Below are positions 23,871 to 34,828 of a stretch of DNA of 64,000 nt, one piece after another. The stretch is from contig CM047808.1 of the NCBI GenBank assembly GCA_026214975.1, forward strand, positions 57,872,583 through 57,936,582, written 5' to 3'. Below the pieces are notes generated by a model that did not search any database, was not told the origin of the DNA, and saw only the letters and a list, made by a program, of their open reading frames with translations. This DNA comes from Gentiana macrophylla (taxonomy: Eukaryota > Streptophyta > Magnoliopsida > Gentianales > Gentianaceae). Both the position numbers and the translations under genes were made by a program. The number at the start of each line of letters is the position of its first letter. The first letter of the stretch is position 1.

Positions 23871-24690
23871 GGTTCAATATAGGTCTTAATAAGTTCTATT
23901 ATTGGATAAAGTGACTCACGGTTTCACTTTTAATGGACATACCTATGTGAGTGTGAAAGTCAGGCCGCTTTCTATAAGATACAGACCATCTGTAGAGCAC
24001 TGAATTTCAGGATATAACGCTTGGCCAATAATGTGTTGGAACAAAGAGACGCTCTTTTATTGGAATAGTATGAGGGATAACTCCGGTTACATCATGATGG
24101 GGTCCTTGGTTCTAGATGTGTTCACCGTAGCAGCCTGATGAAACTTTGAGTTAGTTACCCAGACGAAATGGGCTTTGACATGCCTGGTCAGTTCGTGGTG
24201 TGTCAAGGGGGCACCGCCAACTCGTGGGGGTTCGGGGGAAACACCCCCGAAAGCAAAACGGATTCATGCATCATTTCATGAAAAGATTCATGCATTTACG
24301 AACTGATATGCCTCAACAAGCATACATGTATCTGAGAACGGTGATGTCCTATACCCTTTCGTGTTGGACTACCTCACTTCGTGTATGGGGTACCTTAGGC
24401 CTATAAAAGGCACTAGCATGCAAGCAAAATCATTGCTAGAATATTAAGAGCATCAGCAATATTTTCACGTGTGTCCTCGGGTTTTATTCAAACAAATTAT
24501 TGTTTGAATCAAGCACATCCATTGTATCCTGAGAGAGATTTTCGTTAGTTCCTAAGTGACAATTGTGAGCGACGAAACATCTCTTGAAGGACAACGCTTA
24601 TTGCGTGCCTTGGAGTTCTTCTTAGTCAATCAAATTCCTAAGTATTAATTTTTCCCAAATGGGTGTTACACTTTCCTCCTTACTAACTCT
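23871..24690 (+). repeat. 3' region and probable LTR of the second Copia element
   Basis: Continuation of the Copia 3' region from 11548. A probable LTR begins somewhere near 24060-24200; I could not fix its first base. It contains the C/G-mirrored stretch GGTTCGGGGGAAACACCCCC near 24228 and a TATA box (CCTATAAAAGG, about 24400-24410). No gene. The stretch after 24640 merges into the next Copia fragment. Confidence 0.55.
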
Positions 24691-24935
24691 ATGAAATGAT
24701 AATATTGGCGCCACATGTCTTGCTGCCAGCCCGGTTTTCTATGCCCACTCCAAACATATCAAAATGGACTTTCACCATATTTGCGAGTTGATCTACCCAA
24801 TAAACTCACCATCTCCTTCATCAGATCTAAATATCAACTGGCGGATTTGCTCACCAAGCCCCTCGGCAATCCTCACTTTTCTCATCTCAAGTCCATTGTC
24901 CATGTCCATTACATTCTCATGGGATTGAGGGGGCG
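24690..24935 (+). pseudogene. C-terminal RNase H of a third Copia element
   Basis: Read with one frameshift: DNIGATCLAASPVFYAHSKH, HIKMDFHHI, then LTISFIRSKYQLADLLTKPL (about 24806-24865). This is the end of Copia RNase H in lineages with very short LTRs. The 5' part of the element is missing. Confidence 0.8.
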
Positions 24936-25110
24936 TGTGGAAGATAGTATTTCTAATACAAAATATTCTAGAAACACATTGTATTTTAGAGTCATTTATC
25001 ATTCGAAGGATAGCATTATCATTTTACACATTCTTTTGTTCCTATATATACTTGAGTGTATCATTATACACCATCAATGAAAATCACATTTTCATATATA
25101 ATTAATAACA
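24936..25110 (+). repeat. Short Copia LTR
   Basis: The purine-rich GGGATTGAGGGGGCG ends at 24935. The LTR runs from TGTGGAAGATAG to TTAATAACA, 175 bp, with CTATATATAC as a TATA-like box near 25033. Length and sequence type fit the short-LTR Copia lineage (Ale/Retrofit type). The partner 5' LTR is not in the window. Confidence 0.75.
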
Positions 25111-25703
25111 TGGTTGACTAATGATCCAGAATAGTATATTTGCATAGAGTTGGGCTTGGAGCTGCCGACCCAATGAGAGCTCATTCCACCATCTCAGCAG
25201 TGACCCAGAATGCCCAAATACACGAGCTTTTATTGATTCTAATTTCCAAGTGTCCACATTTCTTACTACTCTAAATAAAAAGACAATGAAATGGGTGACG
25301 TGTTCGTTCAGGAAAAAAAATGCTGCTCCCTTAATGTGCAGTTTGTTAGCCCAATAGGTGCATTAACATATTTCAGCCATGCCGACGCGGATTTCAACCG
25401 AAAGTTAAATGATTTAATTGCAGTTGTACCCCTTATTCCTCCCGGCCACTTCCTCCTTTCTCCTCCACAAAAATCAGATCACTTGTGAGCCACAATATCA
25501 GATCATACATATATTGCGAGGATTGGCTATAGAGAATTTTTTTTCCCACTATTATAGATATTGAGGGGGATTGGCCATGTAGCTTAAACAATGGGGAACT
25601 GCTTTCTGGTGTTTGGCTCTCCTTTCTCACAAAATACGTTGAGGCCTATGGATTTGGTTGGTGAGTCCCTTATTCACGACATTTCTTTTTATGTGTTGAT
25701 TAG
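25111..25703. other. No recognised gene upstream of the DAD1 remnant
   Basis: I looked here for the missing first exon of DAD1 (cytosolic N-terminus and first membrane segment) on the plus strand and did not find it. The 25591-25700 open frame has no matching residues. The last bases before 25704 (GTGTTGATTAG) make a normal splice acceptor. Confidence 0.6.
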
Positions 25704-26429
25704 GTGGTATATATGGCTATTGTTGGATCAATCCCTCTCAACTCATTTCTATCGGGGGTGCTTTCTTCTGCGGGAACAGCAGTTCTTGCTGGTAAGCATA
25801 TGAATTCTGCTCAAACCGGGTTGAAGAATATTTATTTATTTGCCGTCCTCAGGACTCAAATCGATTATATTTTGTACCTTTTCTCTGCAATTTGTCTCCG
25901 TATCCAAGTAAACAAGGAAAACAAGGAATTTAAGGTGAGATCTTAGTGTTGGCAAACATTATTCCTTTACATTGCATTGTCTGTGTTTTTGTATATAATC
26001 ACATGACAAACAAAATTTATATAGTTGTTCAGTGGATCTCTGAAATTTAAAGCAAGTTAAGGACTATTTGGCTCCGACTCAGTTGATTATATGTTTCATA
26101 TTCCATTTTTAAAAGGGCGAATATGTAAAATTGACTTTTTCAAAGCCTATTTGCAGTTTGGTGCCTGGTAGGTTTCATAGAAAATTATAACTTTATATTG
26201 CTTTAAGAGTAACAAGCGTTTCACGGATTGATGTTATGTTGTGTTGAAATCATATATGATGCCTCACAGCCTCAGATAGAAAATCAGGAAGAAGAATTTC
26301 GTTGCATTTTTGCGATTTACAATGAATTATCGCTATAATTTGCAGGATTTACACCAGAGCGTGATTTTGCAGATTTCGTCCTGTGTAATCTTGTGCTTCA
26401 TTTGGTTATCCATGAATTCCCTTGGATAA
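25704..26429 (+). pseudogene. DAD1: DAD1 (OST subunit) pseudogene, 5' truncated
   Basis: DAD1 is a small membrane subunit of the ER oligosaccharyltransferase, which N-glycosylates proteins. Three exons are visible. 25704-25791 encodes VVYMAIVGSIPLNSFLSG and ends at a clean GTAAGC donor. 25891-25934 encodes VCLRIQVNKENKEFK with a GTGAG donor. 26346-26429 encodes the last helix and a TAA at the right place. Against the family, the first third (about 45 residues) is missing, the acceptor of the second exon reads AA instead of AG, and the last exon has a one-base loss near its start (after GATTTAC) and a one-base gain near its end (ATCCATGAA). The true residues ADFVLCNLVLHLVI are readable only in the shifted frame. 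Family identity is certain; loss of function is inferred. Confidence 0.88.
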
Positions 26430-27640
26430 ACTCTTTGATGCCTCAGAGCTGAACCCTAGAATGAGAAAATTTTAAGCTACCAACCTGCAATCCCTGACCT
26501 ATAAAATTTAAATTTTAGCTACATCTTTCAAAATTTATGACAGCGATTCCTTTTAAACGCCGAGTATTAATGACGGATCGTGGATTAATTTTATATAGTG
26601 AACATACTTGAATTTCAGAACGTTTGACCTCTGTTGTTTTGGATGAGTTATTACTATTGGGGTGCAAATATTTCCATTTTCTTGTTTGAAAAAAAAATGT
26701 ATTCATTTTAATCGTGTTTTTGCTCTTCTCTTCCAGCATCATGACTTCTTTTACCCATTCAAATGTGTATATCTTTTTCTATGAAGACGTGGATCAATGA
26801 AGGCCAATGTGTCTTCAAACAACTCAAAAATGGATTAGCATCGATGACATAGATAATGATCAGGTACATATTGTAACTTTTTTTTATTTTTATAAAAACA
26901 TATTTTTGCTTTTGCCTCCCACCACCACCATTTATGGTAAGAGTAAATTTGAAATGTGTGGACATGTCCATGAACTCAAAATTTCACATAATGGACTACA
27001 TGTAACAGGTGTTAGAAGTTAGAACTCCGGCATGTTCTATTCTTTTTTAAATAAATTACATCAGCTTCTTGCAGATATACTTCTCAATGTTACATGTGTG
27101 TACGAATGCAGCTTTGAAGCCTAATGAGTATGAAATTTGACACATACATTGTTGTTCTAGACACAAACATATTGCTAAAAAGTCGTATGGAAATGCGAAA
27201 AATTGGGATGCAAAATGGAAACTTCTCAAGGATCATAGTTTTTTTTTTTGTTTGCCGTTTTTCAGCTTGCATTGAATCAGTATAGTTTAAGGATAATTTT
27301 TTGTATTTGAAGTAATTACCGCCATTTGAATGTAAGTTCGGCTATTTGATTTCTTCAACCTTATTTGTTAAAGATGATCATTTCTTGGTAATACTGGTGT
27401 ATTTTGTTGATTATTCTGATTCGTTATTGATACCGAGAAAATTTAGGGATTTGATTTATTTATTGGTTGTTTCTTTCCTGATAGGTCCCGCAATCCAACA
27501 AATTACATCGAGAGTAAAACCTCTTTTACAATTTGATTAGAAGGTTTATTTGTTTATGATATTTACTATGGTAATCTACGGAGATTTTACAGACTCCAAT
27601 TCATACTTAATTGCCGGAAAAAGTGGTTTTGTTGGCTTTT
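26430..27640. other. Non-coding flank of the DAD1 remnant
   Basis: AT-rich sequence with no domain-bearing frame. It may hold the former 3' UTR of DAD1. No poly(A) or splice pattern convinced me. Confidence 0.55.
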
Positions 27641-27641
27641 A

Positions 27642-27706
27642 AGGGTTTCTTAGGAAACTAGGCTTCTATTTTTGTTGTTACAAAGCCTAGTTTCCTAAGA
27701 AACCCT
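27642..27706. repeat. Perfect 24 bp inverted repeat (hairpin)
   Basis: Arms 27642-27665 and 27683-27706 are exact reverse complements over 24 bases, separated by a 17-base T-rich loop. The arms begin AGGGTTTCTTAGG. RNA from either strand would form a short perfect hairpin. It could be a small foldback element or a small-RNA source; there is no target-site evidence. Confidence 0.9.
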
Positions 27707-27979
27707 AAGGATCTTTGTGGCATTGATGGGTTGTACGTAGCAAGAGAAAATAAAATAGACTGAGACCTACGTAGACAAACAAGAACAAAGAGAAACCGGG
27801 TAATTCCATGAAGCCATGGATCTTTTAATATATATTGAAATAATCTTCTGTTGCAAATCAAAGAATGAGATTTTTCTGGAATTGTTTCTCAATTTCTTTT
27901 AATAATTCTCAACTTGATATCAATAATTTATATAAATTACTTCCCCTTTGATAAATCTGGGCCTCATTCGTGCATAGTA

Positions 27980-28214
27980 CTACCTCCGTCCCATAAAAAA
28001 TGTCAATTTAGTATATCAATGAATCGTTTAATCATATTTTTCAAACATACCCTTATCACCTTTTAATATTTGTATCTGATTTTATATTTCAAAACAAAGA
28101 TTTATTATAAAGTAGGGATATATATATACATTAAGATTTAAAATACAACACATTAATTGTTTTAAATCATATGCACTACAAAAAAATGAACATTTTTTTG
28201 TAGGACTGAGGTAG
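27980..28214. mobile_element. Stowaway-like MITE with TA target site
   Basis: 235 bp with inverted termini CTACCTCCGTCCCATAAAAA and, at the right end, the reverse complement CTACCTCAGTCCTACAAAAA. It is flanked by TA on both sides (27978-27979 and 28215-28216). CTCCGTCC termini and TA duplication are diagnostic of Tc1/mariner-derived Stowaway MITEs. No transposase is encoded. Confidence 0.88.
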
Positions 28215-28216
28215 TA

Positions 28217-29260
28217 ATATTCAGCAGTAAGGAATAAGGAATAAGTATATGGTGTGCTTTTGTTATATAATAGCATGAAAAGAATAATATGCTTCGATGA
28301 TATAGATTTATGTGTACAATATTAGCACGCCTATGTTTCAAACTAGACAATTAGTTTTGTACGAAATGTATAAGTAATATATTTAGCTTTATATGCTCTG
28401 TTACAATTGCACTAATATAATGGATACTACATTCGGGAGCGTGTTGTTAATAAATTAACATTTTTACCTTCAAATCACCAATTACCAATTCAAATTTGGC
28501 TCTATTATCCGAACATCACATGTCTTATAACACAAATTAATAAAAATAAATATGTTGAATTCTTCGTCTACAAACCCGGGCGCCAATCGTAAGGAGCACA
28601 AATGCCTATTTTCCTAGTTTTAGTTATAATATCATTGTTATGTGTGGTTCACGTGTCATGTTGAACACGAATTGAGCATAGTCCGAACAATTCAACATTG
28701 TTTTTACCAAAGTCTCAACATATTATTCGTTAATCTGATGTGCAGGTGCGGGAAACAAATAGTAACAGATTTTTTGGCCGCAGTGATAGAGTAAAACGAA
28801 TAAATTTAGCACTTGTGATTAGGTTCAGCTCCTTTTAGAAACTGTTTTTGTTTGTTTGCTTGTTTTTTTTTTCGGATACGAAAGGTTTAACACACACACA
28901 AAAATTATGCCCCAGACGATACTCGACCCCAAATCGTCTTGCCAGGATATAGCGTAGCTAACTTCTAGGCTGGTGTACCAAGTACAAAAACTGTTTTTGT
29001 TAACCAGTAAACTAAATAACTCCTACTGTAAGATGACAGGTACGGTGTTCAGGTACCCCACGCACACATGATATAGAATTTCTTCCATGAGAGATTCGTT
29101 TCCCATGTATTTGTCAATGAAGAAATTTTAACAAAAAGGATTTGTGCATTGTAAACCATAACATATATCATCATGACTTTGAGTCACTAGGTTATCTGAT
29201 TAACACTTATACTCATCTCGTGGGACATAGGGAATGGTGACCCTCAGTGGTTAGGGGTAA
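28217..29260. other. Non-coding stretch, possible SINE-like piece
   Basis: No gene seen. On the minus strand, about 28990-28890, GCCTAGAAGTTAGCTACGC and GGGGTCGAGTATC lie some 25 bases apart, loosely like the A and B boxes of a tRNA-derived SINE, next to a run of ACACAC. The match is weak. Confidence 0.3.
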
Positions 29261-29362
29261 TGTAATATCCCGAACTTAATGAAATGATAGACGTGTCAAT
29301 TTATAAAATTCGGAATATTAGGTTTACAATTATGGATTTAAGTATTATAGAAACGTATTTTT

Positions 29363-29365
<3 letters not shown>

Positions 29366-29415
<50 letters not shown>
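29366..29415. repeat. (TA)n tract, left border of duplicated module
   Basis: About 25 TA units directly before the first module copy. Confidence 0.95.
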
Positions 29416-29417
<2 letters not shown>

Positions 29418-29805
29418 GGGAATGAGGGAGAATGACAAAAATATTTCATCAATTAAGTAGAAGGACGATTTTTTAAAACTTTGCATAAATAATAAAACTA
29501 TTTATCCACTATCGAAATTCACTTGTGTTCAAATTCATTGTTTAAATTCACGCCAAATTCACCGCCAAAAAATTCACTAATTTTCAAAATTCATTGTCGG
29601 GATTCACCGATTTTCGGATTCATCATCAAAATTCACCGTCGAAATTCACCGATTTCGATTCACTAAGGAGATTCACCGATTTTCGGATTCACTGTTTGTC
29701 CTTCTCGCTATAAAAATTATGCAGTTGTCCTTCTCCCTATAAAAAATATGTAGTTGTCATCCGTCATTTAATAATATTTCGAGATTATGTCATTATCCCT
29801 AATTT

Positions 29806-29807
<2 letters not shown>
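29416..29807 (+). repeat. Module copy 1, ATTCACCG minisatellite
   Basis: About 390 bp between (TA)n tracts. It opens with a purine-rich part (GAGGGAGAATGAC), then TTTCATCAATTAAGTAGAAGG, then many short units of the form GAAATTCACCGTC / GATTTTCGGATTCAC, then TGTCCTTCTCGCTATAAAAA twice, ending near CATTATCCCTAAT. No coding potential. Copy 2 follows directly after the next (TA)n tract. Confidence 0.85.

Positions 29808-29841
<34 letters not shown>
29808..29841. repeat. (TA)n tract between the two module copies
   Basis: About 17 TA units between copy 1 and copy 2. Confidence 0.95.
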
Positions 29842-29846
<5 letters not shown>

Positions 29847-30231
29847 TAGAGGAGAAGAACAAATATTTCATCAATCGAGTAGAAGGCAGCTTTTTGAAAC
29901 TTTTGTATAAAAGACAAAACTATTTATTCATTGTCGAAATTCACTTGTGTTCAAATTCATGCTTAAATTCAATTTTGACGAAATTCATCATCGAAATTCA
30001 CTAATTTTCAAAATTCATCGTCGAAATTCACTAATTTTCGGGATTCACTCATTAAAATTCACCGTCGAAATTCACCGATTTCGGGATTCACTCGGGAGAT
30101 TCACCGATTTTCGGATTCACTGTTTGTCCTTCTCGCTATAAAAATTATGCATTGTCCTTCTCCTATAAAAAATATGTAGTTGTCATATTCTTAAAAATAT
30201 TTGATTATTGTCGCTTATCCCTAATTTTCCA
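29842..30231 (+). repeat. Module copy 2
   Basis: Same order of blocks as copy 1: AGAGGAGAAGAAC, TTTCATCAATCGAGTAGAAGG, ATTCACCG units, the TGTCCTTCTCGCTATAAAAA block and the TTATCCCTAAT end, with many point differences and small indels. The chance frame at 29947-30141 reads HRRNSLIFKIHRRN and simply reflects the minisatellite. Confidence 0.85.
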
Positions 30232-30249
30232 ATATATATATATATATAT
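30232..30249. repeat. (TA)n tract, right border of duplicated module
   Basis: Nine TA units directly after copy 2, completing a (TA)n-copy-(TA)n-copy-(TA)n pattern. Confidence 0.95.
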
Positions 30250-31500
30250 TAAATGGGAAAATATTGGAATTAAAGGAAAAGAAAACAAAAAGGATTTATT
30301 GGGAGTTAATGGTGATGAATGGGGAATTAATGTGGAGTTTAATTTTGGGAAAAATTAACCTCCCATTAATTGTATTAGTGGCTGGATGTTTCGAAGGGAA
30401 AAATCAGAAGTTTTTAATTAAATGTACAAACTAAACGTTGAGAGCAAAAGGAAAAAAAAAAAAAAAAATTGGCCAAAGAGAGTTCTTCTAAATTCTCATC
30501 CAATTCTTGGTGCCTTTAAAATAAAGTGTAGAAATAGAATCAACAAGAGAAAATTAGTTTTGATACAAAAAGTTCAGAGTTTTATAAATGTATGAGTTTT
30601 AGCCCTAGTCTAGGTTTTGAACAAGTTTGAAGGTTTGGATTTCTTAAATTCGTAGAAATTTTGTACAAGAAGCATGTGATCAAGTCTAATCCAAATTAGT
30701 GGTTGATTACATAGGTTCTTAGCTTGAAGATCATGTTTTGCTGCAGATTTCTTGGACGTTTTGTTTGCTAATAAGAAAAGAAGCTCTTCCTAAAGATTAG
30801 TTATAGTTTTATAATGTTAAGGTTGGGTTTTAGGGTTGTTTTGTGGTGAGTGATCATGTCCGTGTATTGTAGTATGATTAGAACCTGTTTTTTGTTGATT
30901 GGTTGAGTAATCGGATGTTAAATATGTTGGGAATGAGTTGGAAATCGTGTTAGTGTAGAAAACTGATGTTTAGGGCGGTTTTGAGGGTTAATGCACGTGC
31001 ATTAGGGGTTCAGAAAGAGGGGAGACAGATTTTGAGGCATTTATTCGCGAGCATAGAATGCGAAACGCGTGCATTGATGTTGCAGAAACCATCATGAATG
31101 GTTTAGAGAGGTCATAGCGCGCGCATCAGAGGCATAGTGCGCACATTGACCCTGTTTTGTGTGAAATAATGTGTTTTGAGCCCAGAGTCCAGTTTTGAAT
31201 TATGTTTCTTGACCTAATAACATTAAATGAATATGAACAAGTCATGATTAATCTTAATATACGTTTAGTTCCGGTACTGAATGGATTCTTCATAAGAGTT
31301 GAAGTTCGGGACAGACGGAAGAGCATGATTTGCATGTGCTTTGATGAATTAGAATTCATCAATGTTTGTGTATGTGTTAGGATGATGTGTATAAATGTCG
31401 TAATAGAGGGAGTGGAAGGAGTAAGGGAGTTTTACCTAATAATACTTAGGTTTCTAGTTAATCACTAATAACATACGTACTTGTGTAGTTAAAAGACAAA
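30250..31500 (+). other. Possible decayed LTR of a Ty3 element
   Basis: No protein frame. The stretch contains GC-rich direct repeats (GCACGTGCATTAGG, ACGCGTGCATTGATG, GCGCGCATCAGAGGCATAG) at about 30985-31150, a pattern I associate with LTRs of Ty3 chromoviruses. TGTAATATCCCGAAC at 29261 could be the LTR start, with the (TA)n module inserted in it. I found neither a clear end nor a target duplication. Confidence 0.25.
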
Positions 31501-31985
31501 ACATCTTGTCATTCATGGTAAGACACAATGCTATATTGTTGAGTATTTTGTGGTAGTAAGTTATTGTGTTGATTAATATTCAAAAGTAACACCCCTTTGT
31601 TAAAGCTTATATAAGTAAATTATATAATATGTGTTCTATGTTATTGTGATTTTATGATGATTATTTTTGTGATTTATACATTTAGTATTGTTTATTTAAG
31701 TATATAAATGCATATCACACTAACTAGCCATAAAGTAATCATATGGCAATATCGTTGTTTAAATAATATTTGCAGGAATTTAATTAAATATTTAAATTAT
31801 CTTAATTATCCAATTATTGGTTAATTATTTAATTTAGTATTTATTTAAATAATTTATTTTGGCTGTCGGATAAATAATATACAAGCCTGATCTTCCATTT
31901 CCAATTTTCCCATATTCTAGTAACCCTAAACCTAAACACCTCTCCGCCGTTTCCCCTCTGACCTCTTCAAAATCTTTGCAATTCA
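31501..31985. other. AT-rich stretch, no gene
   Basis: Very AT-rich up to about 31870, then GC content rises over CTAACCTAAACACCTCTCCGC-like leader sequence. It looks like the approach to a gene start. Confidence 0.5.
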
Positions 31986-32057
31986 ATGCTCAACCCAGAA
32001 AATCCGGATGCTCCTTCACCTCCTACCTCTTCTTTGGTGAATCGAGCATTGACCGCC
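31986..32057 (+). CDS. Possible first exon of an unknown host gene
   Basis: ATG at 31986 opens a 23-codon frame, MLNPENPDAPSPPTSSLVNR, ending in TGA at about 32055. It sits behind a pyrimidine-rich leader (CACCTCTCCGCCGTTTCCCC, 31938-31957) and is followed by further GC-richer sequence up to the LTR at 32299. It may be the start of a gene cut by the SIRE-like element, with the rest beyond the window, or a chance frame. I do not recognise the protein. Confidence 0.2.
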
Positions 32058-32298
32058 TGATTCTTTACAGATTTGCAACACGTTTCTGCATAAAAATGTG
32101 ATGGCTGACCATCTCGGTGATATCCTTCCATATTCGGCTGATTCAAAGCTTTGTTGTCTCGATTCGGTTCCATTTTGCAACAAGTGAAGGAGTCGTGATT
32201 TCATTTCATGAATGCATCGATTCATTTGATTTGCAACATGTTTTTCTGATTAGAGAACGTGACCGCTCTTCTTTCTGATTATACGGTGATATCGTTTC

Positions 32299-33687
32299 TG
32301 TTAGGAACATTTTATCTGTTTTGATGATGGCCATACTAGCTGTTATAACAAGCCTAAAATAAGTTAGTAATATATGTATAAGACTTTACTAGAGTCTGAC
32401 ATGTTGTATAAGTTCAGTCAGACAAGCTTTGTACTAGACTGGTAAGACGGCTCAATGAATTTAAAGATAGAAGATCAGCTAAGTGAAGACAGACCCAGCA
32501 GAGTAAATTGAAGACTTATGGACTGACTTATAACCAAGGAAGCATGTGATGACCTTGGATAAGTCTAAGATATTTTACAAGTGATGGAATCTATTCATTT
32601 TAATATGGTGTACACTGATCTCACCCAAATCAAGGATCACTGAAGTGCAAGCATACATTGGACGTTGAAAATCAAAAGAGAGAGAGAAAACGGTAAACCG
32701 GCTAAGTAAAAGTTCTTTCGGCTGCCATAAAGAAGAACAGTGAAGAAAATCTCAACATCAAAGTAACAGCCTATAGCAGAATCATTGAACTGACAAAGCA
32801 ACAATCAAGTGAAGAAACATGCAAGTCAAGTATGTTGTCTTAATTTCATTCAAAGCATGGAAATTATGGAAATCAAGCAATTAATACAAAATCAATCAAT
32901 GACGGATTTTATGAGGAATGTTTGGAGAAAATCCAGATCCCTGAAATCAAGGAGAATAAAATCAAGGAAGAAACCGGGATTAAATCAATGATTATTCGCC
33001 GTATTAAATAGCCAACGGACTAATTTTCAAATCAACGAGATCAAGGCTATAAATAGAAGGCATTGATAGACTCACAGAAAAAGAATAAGAGACACACATA
33101 TCTACGAGCAGAAACTCTGTCAAATTTACACAAGCCTACTAATTGTTTCTACAAGAAATATCTAGAAGATCAACTCTGAATTCAGAGCTACAAATCTATA
33201 TCCAGCATTGAGATTGATCAACCCTTTTTGAATCCTATTCACACCCAACTGAAGCAATTGAATCATATCATCTGAGAAGGAATTGCAACCTTTTGTTGTA
33301 GCTGCTGAAGGATTTGTTCTCTAGGAGAAGTGTTGAAGACTGAATCACTGAAGCCTTTGTAGCCAGGGAGTGATAGTCTTGAGATTGTGAAGCTTGTGTA
33401 GCCAAGGACAATCATACTATTATATTGGTGAAAGACAATAGTGAATTCTTTCAATCATCACAGGAGAAAAGTGGACTAAGGGATTACACCACCCTGAACC
33501 ACTATAAATCTTGTGTTATTTACTCACAACATTTACTTTCTGCATATCTTTATATGTCTGTGATTGGTTAAGTAGTTTGAAAATACGCTTAGAAGGGTTT
33601 AATTTTCCGCTGCCCAAAAGCTGTTCAACAGAAAAGTTTTGGCACCCCCCCCTCTGACTAATTTTTCACCCTTCTCTAGGACCAACA
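32299..33687 (+). repeat. 5' LTR of the outer SIRE-like element
   Basis: TGTTAGGAACATTT to AGGACCAACA, 1389 bp. TATAAATA at 33048-33055, preceded by GGCTAAGTAAA and TTTCGGCTGCC elements. It is the same LTR family as the solo LTR at 11549-23865. Confidence 0.9.
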
Positions 33688-33689
33688 AT

Positions 33690-33701
33690 TGGTATTTGAG
33701 C
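33690..33701 (+). other. Primer binding site, outer element
   Basis: TGGTATTTGAGC, two changes from the tRNA-Met consensus TGGTATCAGAGC, two bases after the LTR. Confidence 0.85.
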
Positions 33702-33808
33702 AGTGTTCTTGTATCAGAACCTGTTCAGATCTGATTTCTAGTAACAAGGAGATCACTATTTAAAAAAAAAATTTAAATGTTCTAAAGTATCTCTTATAAA
33801 ATTTCATT

Positions 33809-33942
33809 ATGGAGTCTTCAAACTTTATGTCAAAAATTAATGTTTTCAATGTTAACAATTTCGAGGAATATAAAATAAGAATGTTATCTCATCTTGCACC
33901 AACTCATGGGGAGATGCTGGATGTCATTAATAATGGCCCTAT
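33809..33942 (+). pseudogene. Gag N-terminus, outer element
   Basis: The frame starts MESSNFMSKINVFNVNNFEE and continues KIRMLSHLAPTHGEMLDV, the usual beginning of SIRE-like gag. It breaks off after NNGP at the CCTAT target site (33938-33942). After removal of 33943-43420 it continues as IKLMTVETTSPGQGK. Confidence 0.88.
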
Positions 33943-34814
33943 TGTTGGAAATAAAATTTATGTTCTTATGATGATTCATCATTTTATTTAGTTATTGTTT
34001 TTATACCCCATTGATGAAGTGTCATAACTAGCTATTATAGTGCAAAGGAAAAAGATGTCTAGAAATCAATGTACAGGATTTAATAGAGTCTGATATTTGT
34101 ATAAGTTAATCAGACAATCACTGTAATAGTTCTAGGTTCGGAACTGAGAAATTGAGTATATATATCTTAAGAAAACTGAGATCCTAAAAGTGATACTGAA
34201 GAACCATCATAGGAGCACACCTACAGAATCTGAAGAAGGTAAGTTCGCTGAGGGACACAGACTCAGTTGACTTGTCTAGACGATAGAAGAACTGAGGATT
34301 CAAACTCAGTTATTGAAAATTGAAGAACTGAGGGATCAAACTCAATTTATGATGACTAAGTCGAAACTATAAGGTTAGACTTCAGGCAAGATTGTGATGA
34401 ACTGAACAGTATACCTCAAGAACATAGTGAATTTGGCCTCCGCATCACAGGGGAGGAGAGGACTGACAAGATTACACAACCTGGAACCTCTAAAATTCTT
34501 GTTATTTACATTACGCATTTATTTACTGCATCATAGTTATATTCATCTAGTTCACATACTCAGCAAACATCGGAAACTGAGTCAACACATTAACTGATAA
34601 TTCATATTTTACAAAGGCTTAATTTAATTCGTTGCCAGTTAACTCAGCTTTGGATAAGTCAGTTTTGACTTATATTCAGCTAAGTTAGCTTAACTCCACA
34701 CAAGTTTAAGTTAAACTAAATCTGGTTTAAAGATTCTGTTTTTGGGAGTAATTTAAGTGACAAGTTTATTCACCCCCCCTCTGAACTTGTGTTATCCTTT
34801 CCAAGGGACCAGCA
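33943..34814 (+). repeat. 5' LTR of the nested element, internally deleted
   Basis: 872 bp. It aligns with both ends of the 1768 bp 3' LTR (41653-43420), but lacks the equivalent of about 42118-43013, including the TATA box at 42503-42510. The join is CTGAAC/AGTATACC. Three dyad motifs survive at 34248-34266, 34291-34310 and 34327-34346. Confidence 0.9.
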
Positions 34815-34816
34815 AT

Positions 34817-34828
34817 TGATATCATAGC
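34817..34828 (+). other. Primer binding site, nested element
   Basis: TGATATCATAGC, two changes from TGGTATCAGAGC, two bases after the LTR end. Confidence 0.75.

Noticed and set aside
28890..28990. tRNA-derived SINE
   Set aside because: The box A and B similarity is weak and no tail or target duplication is seen; left as a low-confidence note.
29301..29486. 61-codon frame with a YIYIYI run
   Set aside because: It is the translation of a (TA)n microsatellite.
29416..30231. Regular repeats that might suggest a CRISPR array
   Set aside because: Units are short, degenerate, without unique spacers of constant length, in a plant genome; a minisatellite.
29261..31520. A complete chromovirus LTR starting TGTAATATCCCG
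   Set aside because: I could not find a matching end or target duplication, so only a weak note on 30250-31500 was kept.
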